A stretch of DNA of 13,521 nt, taken from positions 1-13,521 of the forward strand of contig JAGQTR010000009.1 in the NCBI GenBank assembly GCA_020438915.1, in the 5' to 3' direction. Positions within the stretch are counted from its first letter, which is position 1. Each line of letters starts with the position of its first letter. Below are positions 1 through 7,339 of this stretch, one piece after another. The translations under genes and the position numbers were made by a program. A model generated the notes under the pieces. The model had not been told where the DNA came from. It saw only the letters and a list, made by a program, of their open reading frames with translations, and did no database searches. This DNA comes from Mycobacterium sp. (GTDB taxonomy: Bacteria; Actinomycetota; Actinomycetes; Mycobacteriales; Mycobacteriaceae).

Positions 1-45
1 CGGGTGCTGACCGATCTGGTCAAGGAGAAACTCGGCCGCAGCTAG
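1..45 (+). CDS. 3' end of a gene entering from the left (unidentified)
   Basis: Frame 1 is open from the window edge and ends in TAG at 43-45, encoding the C-terminal tail RVLTDLVKEKLGRS. The charged, helix-like tail and the clean stop, followed by an AT-richer non-coding stretch, fit the end of a real + strand gene. Fourteen residues are too few to assign a family. The next gene starts 155 bp later, so the two need not be cotranscribed. Confidence 0.45.
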   Translation, partial: RVLTDLVKEKLGRS

Positions 46-200
46 ATGCGGCAGGGCGGTCCCGAAATACTGAAACTCGTTGCGGAATAGCACTTTAGCG
101 AAATGCCCATCAACGGGTCCGCTGAATGTTTCAGTTCTGACCGCCGCATCGATTGGTTCGGTGTTAGCTTGTACAGAACTGTAGTGACGAGAGGATTGGC
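46..200. other. Intergenic region upstream of the secreted-protein gene
   Basis: This 155-bp stretch has no convincing coding frame. It ends in a ribosome binding site, AGAGGA at 190-195, five bases before the ATG at 201. TTGGTT (153-158) could be a -35, but no well-spaced -10 partner was found; TAGCTT (165-170) and TACAGA (172-177) are both too close. A short CTGAA-N3-TTCAG inverted repeat (122-134) is too small to interpret. The promoter of the next gene probably lies here but cannot be fixed by eye. Confidence 0.4.
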
Positions 201-644
201 ATGCCCCAAACTCGTTTGGTTTCGACGATCGCGGCTGCGGGTGTGTTCGCTGCGGGGATCACGGCCGCCACCGCATGGGCGGGTGGGCCCGGTGGCGTCA
301 TCGAGAACGTCGACATGATGTCCGTGTCGGTCGGCACTGGAGTATTCGAAAACGAACTGGTGGGGTTTGTGGCAAGCGGCGCCACCAACGAGGAAGCCGC
401 GGCGAACGTGATCGCACAGTGTCAGGCCGCCGGCGGCATGGAGTGCACAAGCGACGAGGTAACCAACGACGATCTTTGTATCGCGTCCGTCGCCGACCCG
501 GTCAACATGGTCGTCGCCGGAGGCGCCGGGGAGACCGTGTCGGCTGCCGTTGAAAATGCGATCCAGGAATCGGCGGAAGATTTCATGCCCATGTCGCCAG
601 CCGACGTCGTCGTTGTCGTATCCGACTGTTCCTGGGATGAGTGA
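201..644 (+). CDS. Secreted DUF4189-like small protein
   Basis: The gene encodes a 147-residue protein with a Sec-type signal peptide: a short basic start (R5), a hydrophobic stretch at about 7-24, and a likely cleavage after the AWA motif at 25-27. The mature part holds four cysteines (in the QCQAAGG, MECTS, DDLCIA and SDCSW contexts), enough for two disulfides. Its pattern of alanine-rich helix, Cys-x-x-x-Gly-Gly, and a second helix after a Gly-Gly turn resembles the DUF4189 domain of exported actinobacterial proteins. The mature protein is acidic and ends in CSWDE. The start is supported by AGAGGA five bases upstream. Function is unknown. The match to DUF4189 is by motif memory and is weaker than for a typical member. 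Confidence 0.72.
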   Translation: MPQTRLVSTIAAAGVFAAGITAATAWAGGPGGVIENVDMMSVSVGTGVFENELVGFVASGATNEEAAANVIAQCQAAGGMECTSDEVTNDDLCIASVADPVNMVVAGGAGETVSAAVENAIQESAEDFMPMSPADVVVVVSDCSWDE

Positions 645-713
645 TCCGATGCCAACGCGTGCGGCACACGGTTCTCGTGGTCACTGGGCGATGGGCCGAA
701 AGGTGAAAAACAC

Positions 714-953
714 ATGAGACATCACGGCAAATCAGCATTATTGATGGCGGGATTGGCCGTATCGGCGCTGTTGTCGGCTCCCCCCGCCGGCGCTCGACCG
801 ACCTGCGAACAATCGAACGGTACAACAACGTGCCAAACCAACGGCAGCGTCTCGATCAAGGCGCAGCCAGGAACGGTGGCTCCGCCGGCCGGCACGAGAA
901 ATCAGATCCCCTGGCAGACCGGTAATCGCCGAACCTACGGCGGTCGTCGATAG
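714..953 (+). CDS. Small exported protein, 79 residues, two cysteines
   Basis: The predicted protein has a basic N-terminus (RHHGK), a hydrophobic core at about 8-22 and a probable signal peptidase site after Ala27 (PAGA|RP). The mature peptide is only about 52 residues, with cysteines at 31 and 40 that could form one small loop around a polar NGTTT segment, followed by a Pro/Gly-rich tail ending in Arg-Arg. A GAAAGG element precedes the ATG at a slightly long distance. It lies 69 bp behind the other secreted protein on the same strand, so the two may share a transcript. Small secreted mycobacterial proteins of this style have no known function that I can name. No domain was recognised. Confidence 0.65.
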   Translation: MRHHGKSALLMAGLAVSALLSAPPAGARPTCEQSNGTTTCQTNGSVSIKAQPGTVAPPAGTRNQIPWQTGNRRTYGGRR

Positions 954-1024
954 TAGCGGTTAATCGTCGAATTAGGCTGCGGCTCACGCGTTCTCAACAT
1001 GGCGCGCCTGCCCCTCGAACGATT

Positions 1025-2473
1025 TCAATGGACCCCCTCCATTTGGCGGCTGATCCACGGCGCGACGACGAATACGATCCCACCGGCAGCTACCGCTACC
1101 CCACCGAGGATGCCGAAGTAGGCGGCCTCGCGGGAGGGGTCGTAGTAGCCCGCCAACACGCCCGACATGGCCGTCCCGAGTCCGACGGAGAAGAAGTACA
1201 GCGCCATCATCTGCGCACGGAACGCATCCGGCGCCAACTTGGTGGTGACCGACAGGCCGATCGGCGACAGCAGTAGCTCCGAGATCGCGAACACCGCCAT
1301 GATCGTCATGACCAGCAGTGCCGGCACCGCGCCGATACCGGCGAGCGGCACAAAGCACAGGAATGCCAGGCCCATCCCGATGACGCCGTAGGCGAATTTT
1401 CGCGGCGTCGTAGGCGCCCGGTTGCCCAACCGCGTCCACAGCAGCGCGAACAGCGGTGAAAGCACGATGATCCACACCGGTTCGATCGAACCGATCCAGC
1501 TCGACGGCGCGACCCATCCGAAGATGGACCAGTTCATCCGCTCGTCGGAATAGACCGCAAGCACGGTGAAGATCTGCTGGAACAGCGACCAGAAGATCGC
1601 GTTGGCCACGAACAGTGGGATGAAGGCCCGAACCCGCACCCGCTCTGGTCCGGTGACGTTGGCGCTGGTCAGCATGATCGCGAAGTAGGCGATGGATGCG
1701 ACGACGATGACGCCGGTAGTGACCTGGGACAGGTTCGCCAGCGTCACCAGCTTCAGCGCGATCGCCACCGCGACGACGACGACTACGACCACGAATATGC
1801 CGACCGTCTTTCCGATCGCACTGCGTGGCAGCGGATTCGGCACATTCTGGCCGTGCTGGCCGAGATTGCGCCGGAATACCATGTACTGCGCCAAGCCCAG
1901 CGCCATCCCGATGGCGGCGGCACCGAATCCATAGTGGAAACCCAGATGCGTCTGCAGCAGGCCGGTGATGAGCGGCCCGGTGAAGGCACCCAGGTTGATA
2001 CCGAGGTAAAACAACGTGAATCCACCGTCGGCGCGGGCATCGTTCTTGCCGTACAGCGTGCCCAGCAGCGAAGACGCATTGGCCTTCAAGGCACCTGACC
2101 CGAGCGCCACCAGGACCAGGCCGGCGCCTACACCGCTCAGACCGGGTAGCACCGCCAGTGCGATGTGACCGAGCATGACGACAACACCGCCGTAGAACAC
2201 CGTGCGTTCCATGCCGAGCAGGCGGTCGGCGACCCATCCGCCGAGAACGGTCGACAGGTACACCAGGCCGCCGTAGGCGCCGACGATGCCCGTCGCGGTG
2301 CTCTGCGGCAACCCCAGACCGCCGTCGGTCACCGAGTAGTACAGGTAATACCCGAGGATGGTGAGCATTCCGTAGAACGAGAACCGTTCCCATAACTCGA
2401 CACCGAAGAGGTTGGTCAGCCCGATCGGGTGACCGAAAAACGTGCGCGAATCTTCGTGTTCACGGATTGCCAT
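1025..2473 (-). CDS. POT/PTR-family proton-coupled oligopeptide transporter
   Basis: The gene encodes 482 residues, the usual length for the bacterial peptide:H+ symporter (POT, PTR2) branch of the major facilitator superfamily, with about 12-14 membrane helices. The diagnostic helix-1 motif ExxERFxFYG is at residues 26-35 (E26, E29, R30, Y34), the residues that couple proton movement to uptake. A PTR2 signature containing GGWVADR is near 78-84, the FYLGINLG motif is near 145-152, and FWSLFQQ is near 294-300. It should import di- and tripeptides across the cytoplasmic membrane. The ATG at 2471-2473 places the motif at the expected distance from the N-terminus, with GAAGG upstream. It is transcribed away from the MFS-P450 cluster and converges on the small secreted protein across about 70 bp. 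Confidence 0.93.
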   Translation of the reverse strand: MAIREHEDSRTFFGHPIGLTNLFGVELWERFSFYGMLTILGYYLYYSVTDGGLGLPQSTATGIVGAYGGLVYLSTVLGGWVADRLLGMERTVFYGGVVVMLGHIALAVLPGLSGVGAGLVLVALGSGALKANASSLLGTLYGKNDARADGGFTLFYLGINLGAFTGPLITGLLQTHLGFHYGFGAAAIGMALGLAQYMVFRRNLGQHGQNVPNPLPRSAIGKTVGIFVVVVVVVAVAIALKLVTLANLSQVTTGVIVVASIAYFAIMLTSANVTGPERVRVRAFIPLFVANAIFWSLFQQIFTVLAVYSDERMNWSIFGWVAPSSWIGSIEPVWIIVLSPLFALLWTRLGNRAPTTPRKFAYGVIGMGLAFLCFVPLAGIGAVPALLVMTIMAVFAISELLLSPIGLSVTTKLAPDAFRAQMMALYFFSVGLGTAMSGVLAGYYDPSREAAYFGILGGVAVAAGGIVFVVAPWISRQMEGVH

Positions 2474-2505
2474 GCCGATACTTTGCCTTCTTTACCCTCC
2501 CGCCG

Positions 2506-2517
2506 CGGTAATTACCG
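2506..2517. promoter_or_regulatory. Perfect 12-bp palindrome CGGTAATTACCG
   Basis: CGGTAATTACCG reads the same on both strands and lies 33-44 bases upstream of the peptide transporter ATG, roughly where a promoter core would be. An AT-rich centre with GC arms suits a dimeric repressor or activator. No regulator is encoded nearby, and a 12-bp palindrome can arise by chance, so binding is only a possibility. Confidence 0.3.
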
Positions 2518-2691
2518 GCCCAAGATCTTCGATGGCGCGCCGACTGGTTCGTCGCGGCTGAAGCCACACCGTCGATCACCCAAACTTATCCGGGGCGCGA
2601 TACAGCGAAATAGGTTTCACCGCAGCGCATTTCGCAGCCACAGCAGATTCTCGGCTGACTGTCATGCAGCCTCGCAGCGCCGCGCGGCCTG

Positions 2692-2713
2692 TTAGGTTGG
2701 TTGCTCAACCTAA
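2692..2713. promoter_or_regulatory. Operator-like inverted repeat TTAGGTTG-N6-CAACCTAA
   Basis: The two 8-bp arms (2692-2699 and 2706-2713) are perfectly complementary around a 6-bp centre. The element ends 14 bases before the MFS start codon. The left arm overlaps a possible extended -10, TG-T-TAGGTT (TG at 2690-2691, hexamer 2693-2698), which would place transcription start near 2705, inside the repeat; no good -35 is visible. That layout suits a TetR- or MarR-type repressor controlling the MFS-P450 pair. The arms resemble half-sites of the IdeR/DtxR iron box, but the spacing is 3 bp too long. Confidence 0.5.
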
Positions 2714-2727
2714 GCGGAGTCGACCAG

Positions 2728-3984
2728 ATGACTGTCAATCAACCCCATTCCGTGGCGTCTGCGGACGGGCCCGGCGCCAAAGAGCACAAGGGCTTACTCG
2801 TTGGCGCCGCGGCAATGATGACCGGTGGAGTGCTCACTACCTTCCTCTCCCCCTTGCTGGCGGTGTCGTTCGCCAAGGAGTTCGGCTTCGGGGTCGAAGA
2901 GGCCGGCCTGCTGGTGTCGGGGGGGTTGGGCGGCGTCGCGCTCTCCGCCTTCGCCATACTGCCGTTCCTGCCGCGGCTGGATCGAAGGATGGTTGGCATC
3001 TCCGGAGCGCTTGTCGCCGCCACGGGCCTTGCCGTGACCGGCTTGGCAACATCGTTCGTCGTGGTCCTGGCCCTGCAGGTCCTGATCGGCTTGGGCGCCG
3101 GCCTGTGCTACGCCTGCGCTAACTCGGCGCTGGCCTATGCACGTCTCCCCGAACGCGCATTCAGCATCGTCACCATCACCTGGATGCTGGCCGGCGCCAT
3201 CATGCTGACACTGGGGCCAACGCTGCACTCGCTATGGCCGAAGGTGGGCATCTGCCTGGGATTGGCCGCCGCCGAACTGGTGTGCGTCATCTTCATGACA
3301 CGTCTGTGTGATGTCCGAAATCTCACCGGCGTGGCACCGGATGCGCCCCGCACCGAGCACCGCGACGATTCGATGATTGCGAGGGAAGGGAGCCCATCGG
3401 GCTCGAGTGGGATCATCGGCCCGGCGATCATGCTGATCGGCGCGGCATGGCTGCTGCAAGGTGGAAACCTGATGGTCTGGACGTTCGCCCAATCGATCGG
3501 AGAGCATGCCGGGCTATCCGCGCAGTCCACCGCTACCTTTCTCGGGCTCTCCCAGCTGATGGGACTGCTCGGGGCCGGAATCACTCTGGCCTTCGGCGCG
3601 AAGACCAACAAAATGGTCCTCATCGTTCCGGCCGCTCTCGCCCTGGCCATGGGCAACCTGTTTGTCGGCACCGCGACCAACGCACCGCAATTCGTCGTCG
3701 GGTTTCTCGCCGTCAGCATTGCCTACTTTTGCCTCGTTCCGTTGCTGCTGGCATTGGCGGCTGAACTTGACACAAGTTCCGGTCAGCTCGTCGTTCTTGT
3801 TGGTGCTGGCGCATTGGTGGCCGGCGGAGTTGTCCCCGCTCTCGGCGGCTGGCTCGCCGGGACCCAGGAACACTGGCCGCGACTGGGTGTGACCGCCCTG
3901 GCCGCGGTGTTGTTGGCCCTTCCGCTGCTGGTACCTCCAGTTCGCACTGCTCGGCGGCGAATGGCCGTCGCCGGCCCCAACTGA
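2728..3984 (+). CDS. MFS transporter paired with the self-sufficient P450
   Basis: From the ATG at 2728 this is a 418-residue protein with about twelve hydrophobic segments in two six-helix halves. A polar loop near 205-225, rich in Asp, Arg, Glu and Ser, separates the halves, as expected for the major facilitator superfamily. The N-terminal 20 residues are hydrophilic and the C-terminus is basic (ARRRMAV). An upstream in-frame TTG at 2701 is possible but lies inside the operator-like repeat and lacks a ribosome binding site, whereas GGAG at 2716-2719 is well placed for 2728. The P450 gene starts 32 bp after the stop, so the two are probably one operon, and the transporter likely imports the P450 substrate or exports its product. 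Direction and substrate cannot be read from the sequence. Confidence 0.88.
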   Translation: MTVNQPHSVASADGPGAKEHKGLLVGAAAMMTGGVLTTFLSPLLAVSFAKEFGFGVEEAGLLVSGGLGGVALSAFAILPFLPRLDRRMVGISGALVAATGLAVTGLATSFVVVLALQVLIGLGAGLCYACANSALAYARLPERAFSIVTITWMLAGAIMLTLGPTLHSLWPKVGICLGLAAAELVCVIFMTRLCDVRNLTGVAPDAPRTEHRDDSMIAREGSPSGSSGIIGPAIMLIGAAWLLQGGNLMVWTFAQSIGEHAGLSAQSTATFLGLSQLMGLLGAGITLAFGAKTNKMVLIVPAALALAMGNLFVGTATNAPQFVVGFLAVSIAYFCLVPLLLALAAELDTSSGQLVVLVGAGALVAGGVVPALGGWLAGTQEHWPRLGVTALAAVLLALPLLVPPVRTARRRMAVAGPN

Positions 3985-4016
3985 TGTGAGACCCACGAGA
4001 AAGGTGGCTACCCGCG

Positions 4017-7000
4017 ATGAAAACGCCAAGCGCCCCTGACGCTTTCGAGGAAATTCCGCGACCGAGCGGCAGAGTTCCGGTTCTGGGCGATGCGCTGCAT
4101 CTCGACGCAAACCACCCGACGCGCAGTCTGATGGATCTCGCCACGGACCTCGGACCCATCTACAGCATGGTCGCGCCCGGCCAGGATGTGATCGTGGTAT
4201 CGGGCGGTGACATCGCCCAAGAGTGTCTGGACGAGGCTCGGTTCGAGAAGAACAACGCGCCCGAAATGGTGACCATGAGGGAAGTCGTTGGCGATGCCAT
4301 CTTCACCGCGTGGACTCAGGAACCGGCGTGGAAGAGGGCCCACAACATCCTGCTGCCCGCCTTCGCTCCGCACGCCATCAAGGGCTACACCGCCAAGATG
4401 GCCGACATCGCCGACCAGTTGGTGATGAAATGGGCGCGGCTCAACCCCGGTGACCCGGTCGACATCGGCATGGATATGACCAAGCTGACTTTCGACACCA
4501 TCTGTCTTGTTTGCTTCAGCTACCGCCCTGGGTCTTTCTACCTCCAGGAGATGCCACCGATCGTCACCGCTCTCGAGGAAGCGATCGCCGAATGCGTCAA
4601 CCGCCCAAGCCGGCTGCCTGGTCAGGATATCTACGAAGCGATTAAGGGGCGAAGCCGCTACAAGGAGAACCTCAGTTTCCTGAATAACCTGGCGGACAAG
4701 ATCATCGAGGACCGGATTCGCAGTGCCGAGGTCGGGAAGAACGGGGACGTTCTGGACTTGATGTTGGCTCAGGCCGACAAGGACAGTGGGGAGAAACTGA
4801 CCAGGCTCAGCATCCGTCAACAGATGTTGACCTTTCTTGCCGCCGGGTACGACACCACCAGCGGAATGCTCATGTGGACCGTGTATTACCTGCTGAAGAA
4901 CCCCGACGCTCTCCAGAAATGCTATGCGGAGGTCGATGAGGTTTTCGGCGACGACCTGTCGGTGCTGCCGACCTCCACGCAGATACCCAAGTTGGGGTAT
5001 CTGCTGCAATGCATGAAGGAGGCACTGCGACTTTGGCCGATCGGCGTGGGGTTCCAGGTCCGACCGTTGACCGACGAGGTGCTGGCCGGCAAGTACCGGG
5101 TCAAGAAGGGGCAGGCGATTCTGATCCTGACGCCCCAGCTTCAGCGCGACCCCGTCATTTACCCCGACCCCGAGAAGTACGACCCTGACCGGTTCACCCC
5201 GGAACTGGAAGCCTCCCGGCCCGCGTGGGCGTGGATGCCGTTCGGCAGCGGTCAGCGAGCGTGTATCGGCCGGCACTTTTCGTTTCACGAGTCGCAGCTG
5301 TTGCTCGGTTTGATCCTGCAGCGATTCAAGCTCCTCGATTCGTTCGACTACCAGCTGGAAATCAAAGACTTCTTCTCCATCAAGCCCAACAACCTCAAGA
5401 TCACCATCGCAGCACGCGAGGGACGCGAGGCCGCGGTGATAGCCGGCCCGCGTGCTGCCGTCGACTCCGACAAGGCAGCCGGCACACCCGTCGAAGTGGC
5501 TGCACCGGCGCGTGTGGTCTCCGCCTACGGCGACGGACACCCCGTCCTGGTGCTCCACGGCTCCAACTTGGGGACCTCCGAGAGAATCGCCAACGAGATC
5601 GCCGAGGATGGTCGCGCCCGCGGATTCGCCGTGACCCAGGGCCCACTGGACGATTATGTGGACGCGTTGCCCAAAAACGGACTGGTTGTGATCTGTGCGT
5701 CGTCCTACAACGGAAACGCACCCGACAACGCTTTGAACTTCCACCGGTGGCTCGGCAGCGGACTTGCGCCCGAGGCCCTGGCCGGAGTGACGTACACGGT
5801 TTTCGGCGCCGGCGATCGAGTTTGGGCGTCGACGTTTCAGAAGGTACCGGCCGAGATCGACGAAAGACTCGAAGCCGCAGGGGCCAAACGCTTTTCACCG
5901 CGCGGAATCGCTGACGCTTCCGATGACTTCGATGGCATGTTCCGGGACTGGTATGCGATGTTCTGGAACCGCGCAGGCGATGCGCTCGGGCTGGCACCGC
6001 AAGCCGACGTCGTTACCGACATGAACCGCTATGAGATCGCCTCCACCGGTCAGCGGCTGCACAGTTCCTTCTTTTCTTCCCTCAACGCGACCGCATTCCG
6101 GATGGTCGAAAATCGGGAGCTGCTCACCCGCGTCGCGCAGCGCGGTCCCGTCGCCCAGTCCACCCGCCACCTCGAATTCGAGCTGCCGGAAGGGGTCAAC
6201 TACCGCACCGGCGACCACATCGCGCTGCTCCCGCGCAACGCGGCCGAGCTCATTGGTCGCGCCGCCGCGCTGGCCGAGCTCGACCTCGACGAGTTGGTGA
6301 CGATCCGGGCCAATACCGCTGCGTCCAGCCACCTTCCGCTGGATACACCGTTCGTCGTCTCCGAGTTACTCGCTGCCCGGGTCGAGTTGCAGGCCCCGCT
6401 GACCCGCGCGCAGCTACGGACGCTGGCCGAGTTTGCCACCGACCCCGACGAGCAGGCCGAGCTCGCAGGCCTGGCCGCCGACGGCGAACCGAATGTGACG
6501 CGGTACCGCGAGGAGATTCTGTTCAAGAGGGTGTCCCTGCTCGACATGGTGCAGCGCTACCGCTCGATCGACGTCCCACTGAATACCTGCCTGGATCTGC
6601 TGCCCGGTTTGGCGCCTCGCTACTACTCGATTTCATCCTCACCGTCGGTATTTCCGGGAAGATGCAGCATCACCGTCGGGGTCCTACAGGCTCCAGCCCG
6701 CAACGGCGACGGGATCTATCACGGAACTTCGTCGAATTTCCTGGCGCGGACCGAGCCGGGGGCCATGGTTCCCGGCTTCATCAGGCCACCGGGCCTACCC
6801 TTCGACGTACCCGAAGATCCCGCGACGCCAATGATCATGATTGCCACCGGTACCGGATTGTCGCCCTTCCGAGGGTTCCTGCAAGAGCGGGCGGCGCAGG
6901 GTGTCAGCGGCAGCCTCGGACCGTCGCTGTTGATCTACGGATGCCGTCTGCCGGATGCGGATTTCATCTACGAGGACGAGATCCGGCAGTTCGAGGCGGA

Positions 7001-7280
7001 CGGGATCGTCACCATCGTGCCCGCATACTCGCGCATCAAGGACGGCTCGCGGGTGCAGGACGCCGTCCACACGCATGCCGAACAGATACTGGAGCTGATC
7101 GCCCGAGGCGGGGTCACCTATGTCTGCGGCGGTGCAGGCACCGTCGCGCCCGCCCTGCGGGAGGCGTTCGCCGAGATCTATCGGCAACACGCGGGGGTGT
7201 CCGCCGACGCGGCATCGGCATGGCTGGAGGAGCAACGCGCGGCGAATCGCTATCTGGAAGACGTCTGGGCGGCGCACTGA
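4017..7280 (+). CDS. Self-sufficient cytochrome P450-NADPH reductase fusion (CYP102/P450-BM3 type)
   Basis: This intact 1087-residue fusion has the order of Bacillus P450-BM3 (1049 residues): P450 domain at about 1-465, an Ala-rich linker, FMN domain at about 508-660, and FAD/NADPH domain at about 675-1087. The P450 shows I-helix AGYDTTS (T280), ExxR (E335, R338) and FGSGQRACIG with haem-ligating Cys416. FMN-loop GSNLGTSE (515-522), FAD-binding RYYSISSSP (868-876), NADPH-site GTGLSPFRGF (945-954), Cys1037 and terminal D1082/W1084 are present, so electron transfer looks complete. It should insert oxygen into a hydrophobic substrate using NADPH and O2. By alignment from memory, BM3 Phe87 is kept (F96), but the carboxylate anchors Arg47 and Tyr51 are Q56 and V60. 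AAGGTGG precedes the ATG. Four hand-counted 60-base lines of the P450 part (from 4261, 4441, 4681, 4801) are 57-58% GC, against about 72% for two reductase lines (6241, 6361). Confidence 0.97.
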   Translation: MKTPSAPDAFEEIPRPSGRVPVLGDALHLDANHPTRSLMDLATDLGPIYSMVAPGQDVIVVSGGDIAQECLDEARFEKNNAPEMVTMREVVGDAIFTAWTQEPAWKRAHNILLPAFAPHAIKGYTAKMADIADQLVMKWARLNPGDPVDIGMDMTKLTFDTICLVCFSYRPGSFYLQEMPPIVTALEEAIAECVNRPSRLPGQDIYEAIKGRSRYKENLSFLNNLADKIIEDRIRSAEVGKNGDVLDLMLAQADKDSGEKLTRLSIRQQMLTFLAAGYDTTSGMLMWTVYYLLKNPDALQKCYAEVDEVFGDDLSVLPTSTQIPKLGYLLQCMKEALRLWPIGVGFQVRPLTDEVLAGKYRVKKGQAILILTPQLQRDPVIYPDPEKYDPDRFTPELEASRPAWAWMPFGSGQRACIGRHFSFHESQLLLGLILQRFKLLDSFDYQLEIKDFFSIKPNNLKITIAAREGREAAVIAGPRAAVDSDKAAGTPVEVAAPARVVSAYGDGHPVLVLHGSNLGTSERIANEIAEDGRARGFAVTQGPLDDYVDALPKNGLVVICASSYNGNAPDNALNFHRWLGSGLAPEALAGVTYTVFGAGDRVWASTFQKVPAEIDERLEAAGAKRFSPRGIADASDDFDGMFRDWYAMFWNRAGDALGLAPQADVVTDMNRYEIASTGQRLHSSFFSSLNATAFRMVENRELLTRVAQRGPVAQSTRHLEFELPEGVNYRTGDHIALLPRNAAELIGRAAALAELDLDELVTIRANTAASSHLPLDTPFVVSELLAARVELQAPLTRAQLRTLAEFATDPDEQAELAGLAADGEPNVTRYREEILFKRVSLLDMVQRYRSIDVPLNTCLDLLPGLAPRYYSISSSPSVFPGRCSITVGVLQAPARNGDGIYHGTSSNFLARTEPGAMVPGFIRPPGLPFDVPEDPATPMIMIATGTGLSPFRGFLQERAAQGVSGSLGPSLLIYGCRLPDADFIYEDEIRQFEADGIVTIVPAYSRIKDGSRVQDAVHTHAEQILELIARGGVTYVCGGAGTVAPALREAFAEIYRQHAGVSADAASAWLEEQRAANRYLEDVWAAH

Positions 7281-7339
7281 CCCGACCTCGGTCATCGTCT
7301 GACACCATGGAGTAATCGGTCGCAGAGGAGACCCCGCAA

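Larger units (their letters stand above)
2474..2727. other. Divergent intergenic region between peptide transporter and MFS-P450 cluster
   Basis: These 254 bp contain no plausible gene. They carry two symmetrical elements, a 12-bp perfect palindrome close to the peptide transporter (2506-2517) and a 22-bp inverted repeat close to the MFS gene (2692-2713). Their positions suggest separate control of the two divergent units. The MFS ribosome binding site, GGAG at 2716-2719, lies just after the second element. Confidence 0.6.

Noticed and set aside
122..134. CTGAA-N3-TTCAG hairpin as a regulatory site
   Set aside because: Five-base arms at this composition are expected by chance and have no clear relation to a promoter.
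954..1024. Bidirectional terminator between the small secreted gene and the peptide transporter
   Set aside because: Short complementary tetramers exist (CGCG around 998 and 1012), but no stable stem with a U-tract was found.
984..2393. 469-codon - strand frame overlapping the peptide transporter
   Set aside because: The product is arginine-rich without membrane helices, while the overlapping frame on the same strand carries the complete POT motifs.
2692..2713. Canonical IdeR iron box
   Set aside because: The half-sites match but are 8 bp apart instead of 5, so it was not called as an iron box.
2701..2727. Upstream TTG start for the MFS transporter
   Set aside because: It lies inside the inverted repeat and has no ribosome binding site; the ATG at 2728 has a well-spaced GGAG.
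4008..5744. 578-codon open frame antisense to the P450 gene
   Set aside because: It is the mirror of a high-GC coding sequence, has no recognisable domain, and the sense frame encodes an unmistakable P450.
7281..7339. Terminator between the P450 and hydrolase genes
   Set aside because: GACCTCGGTC is only partly self-complementary and no T-run follows, so a terminator cannot be supported.
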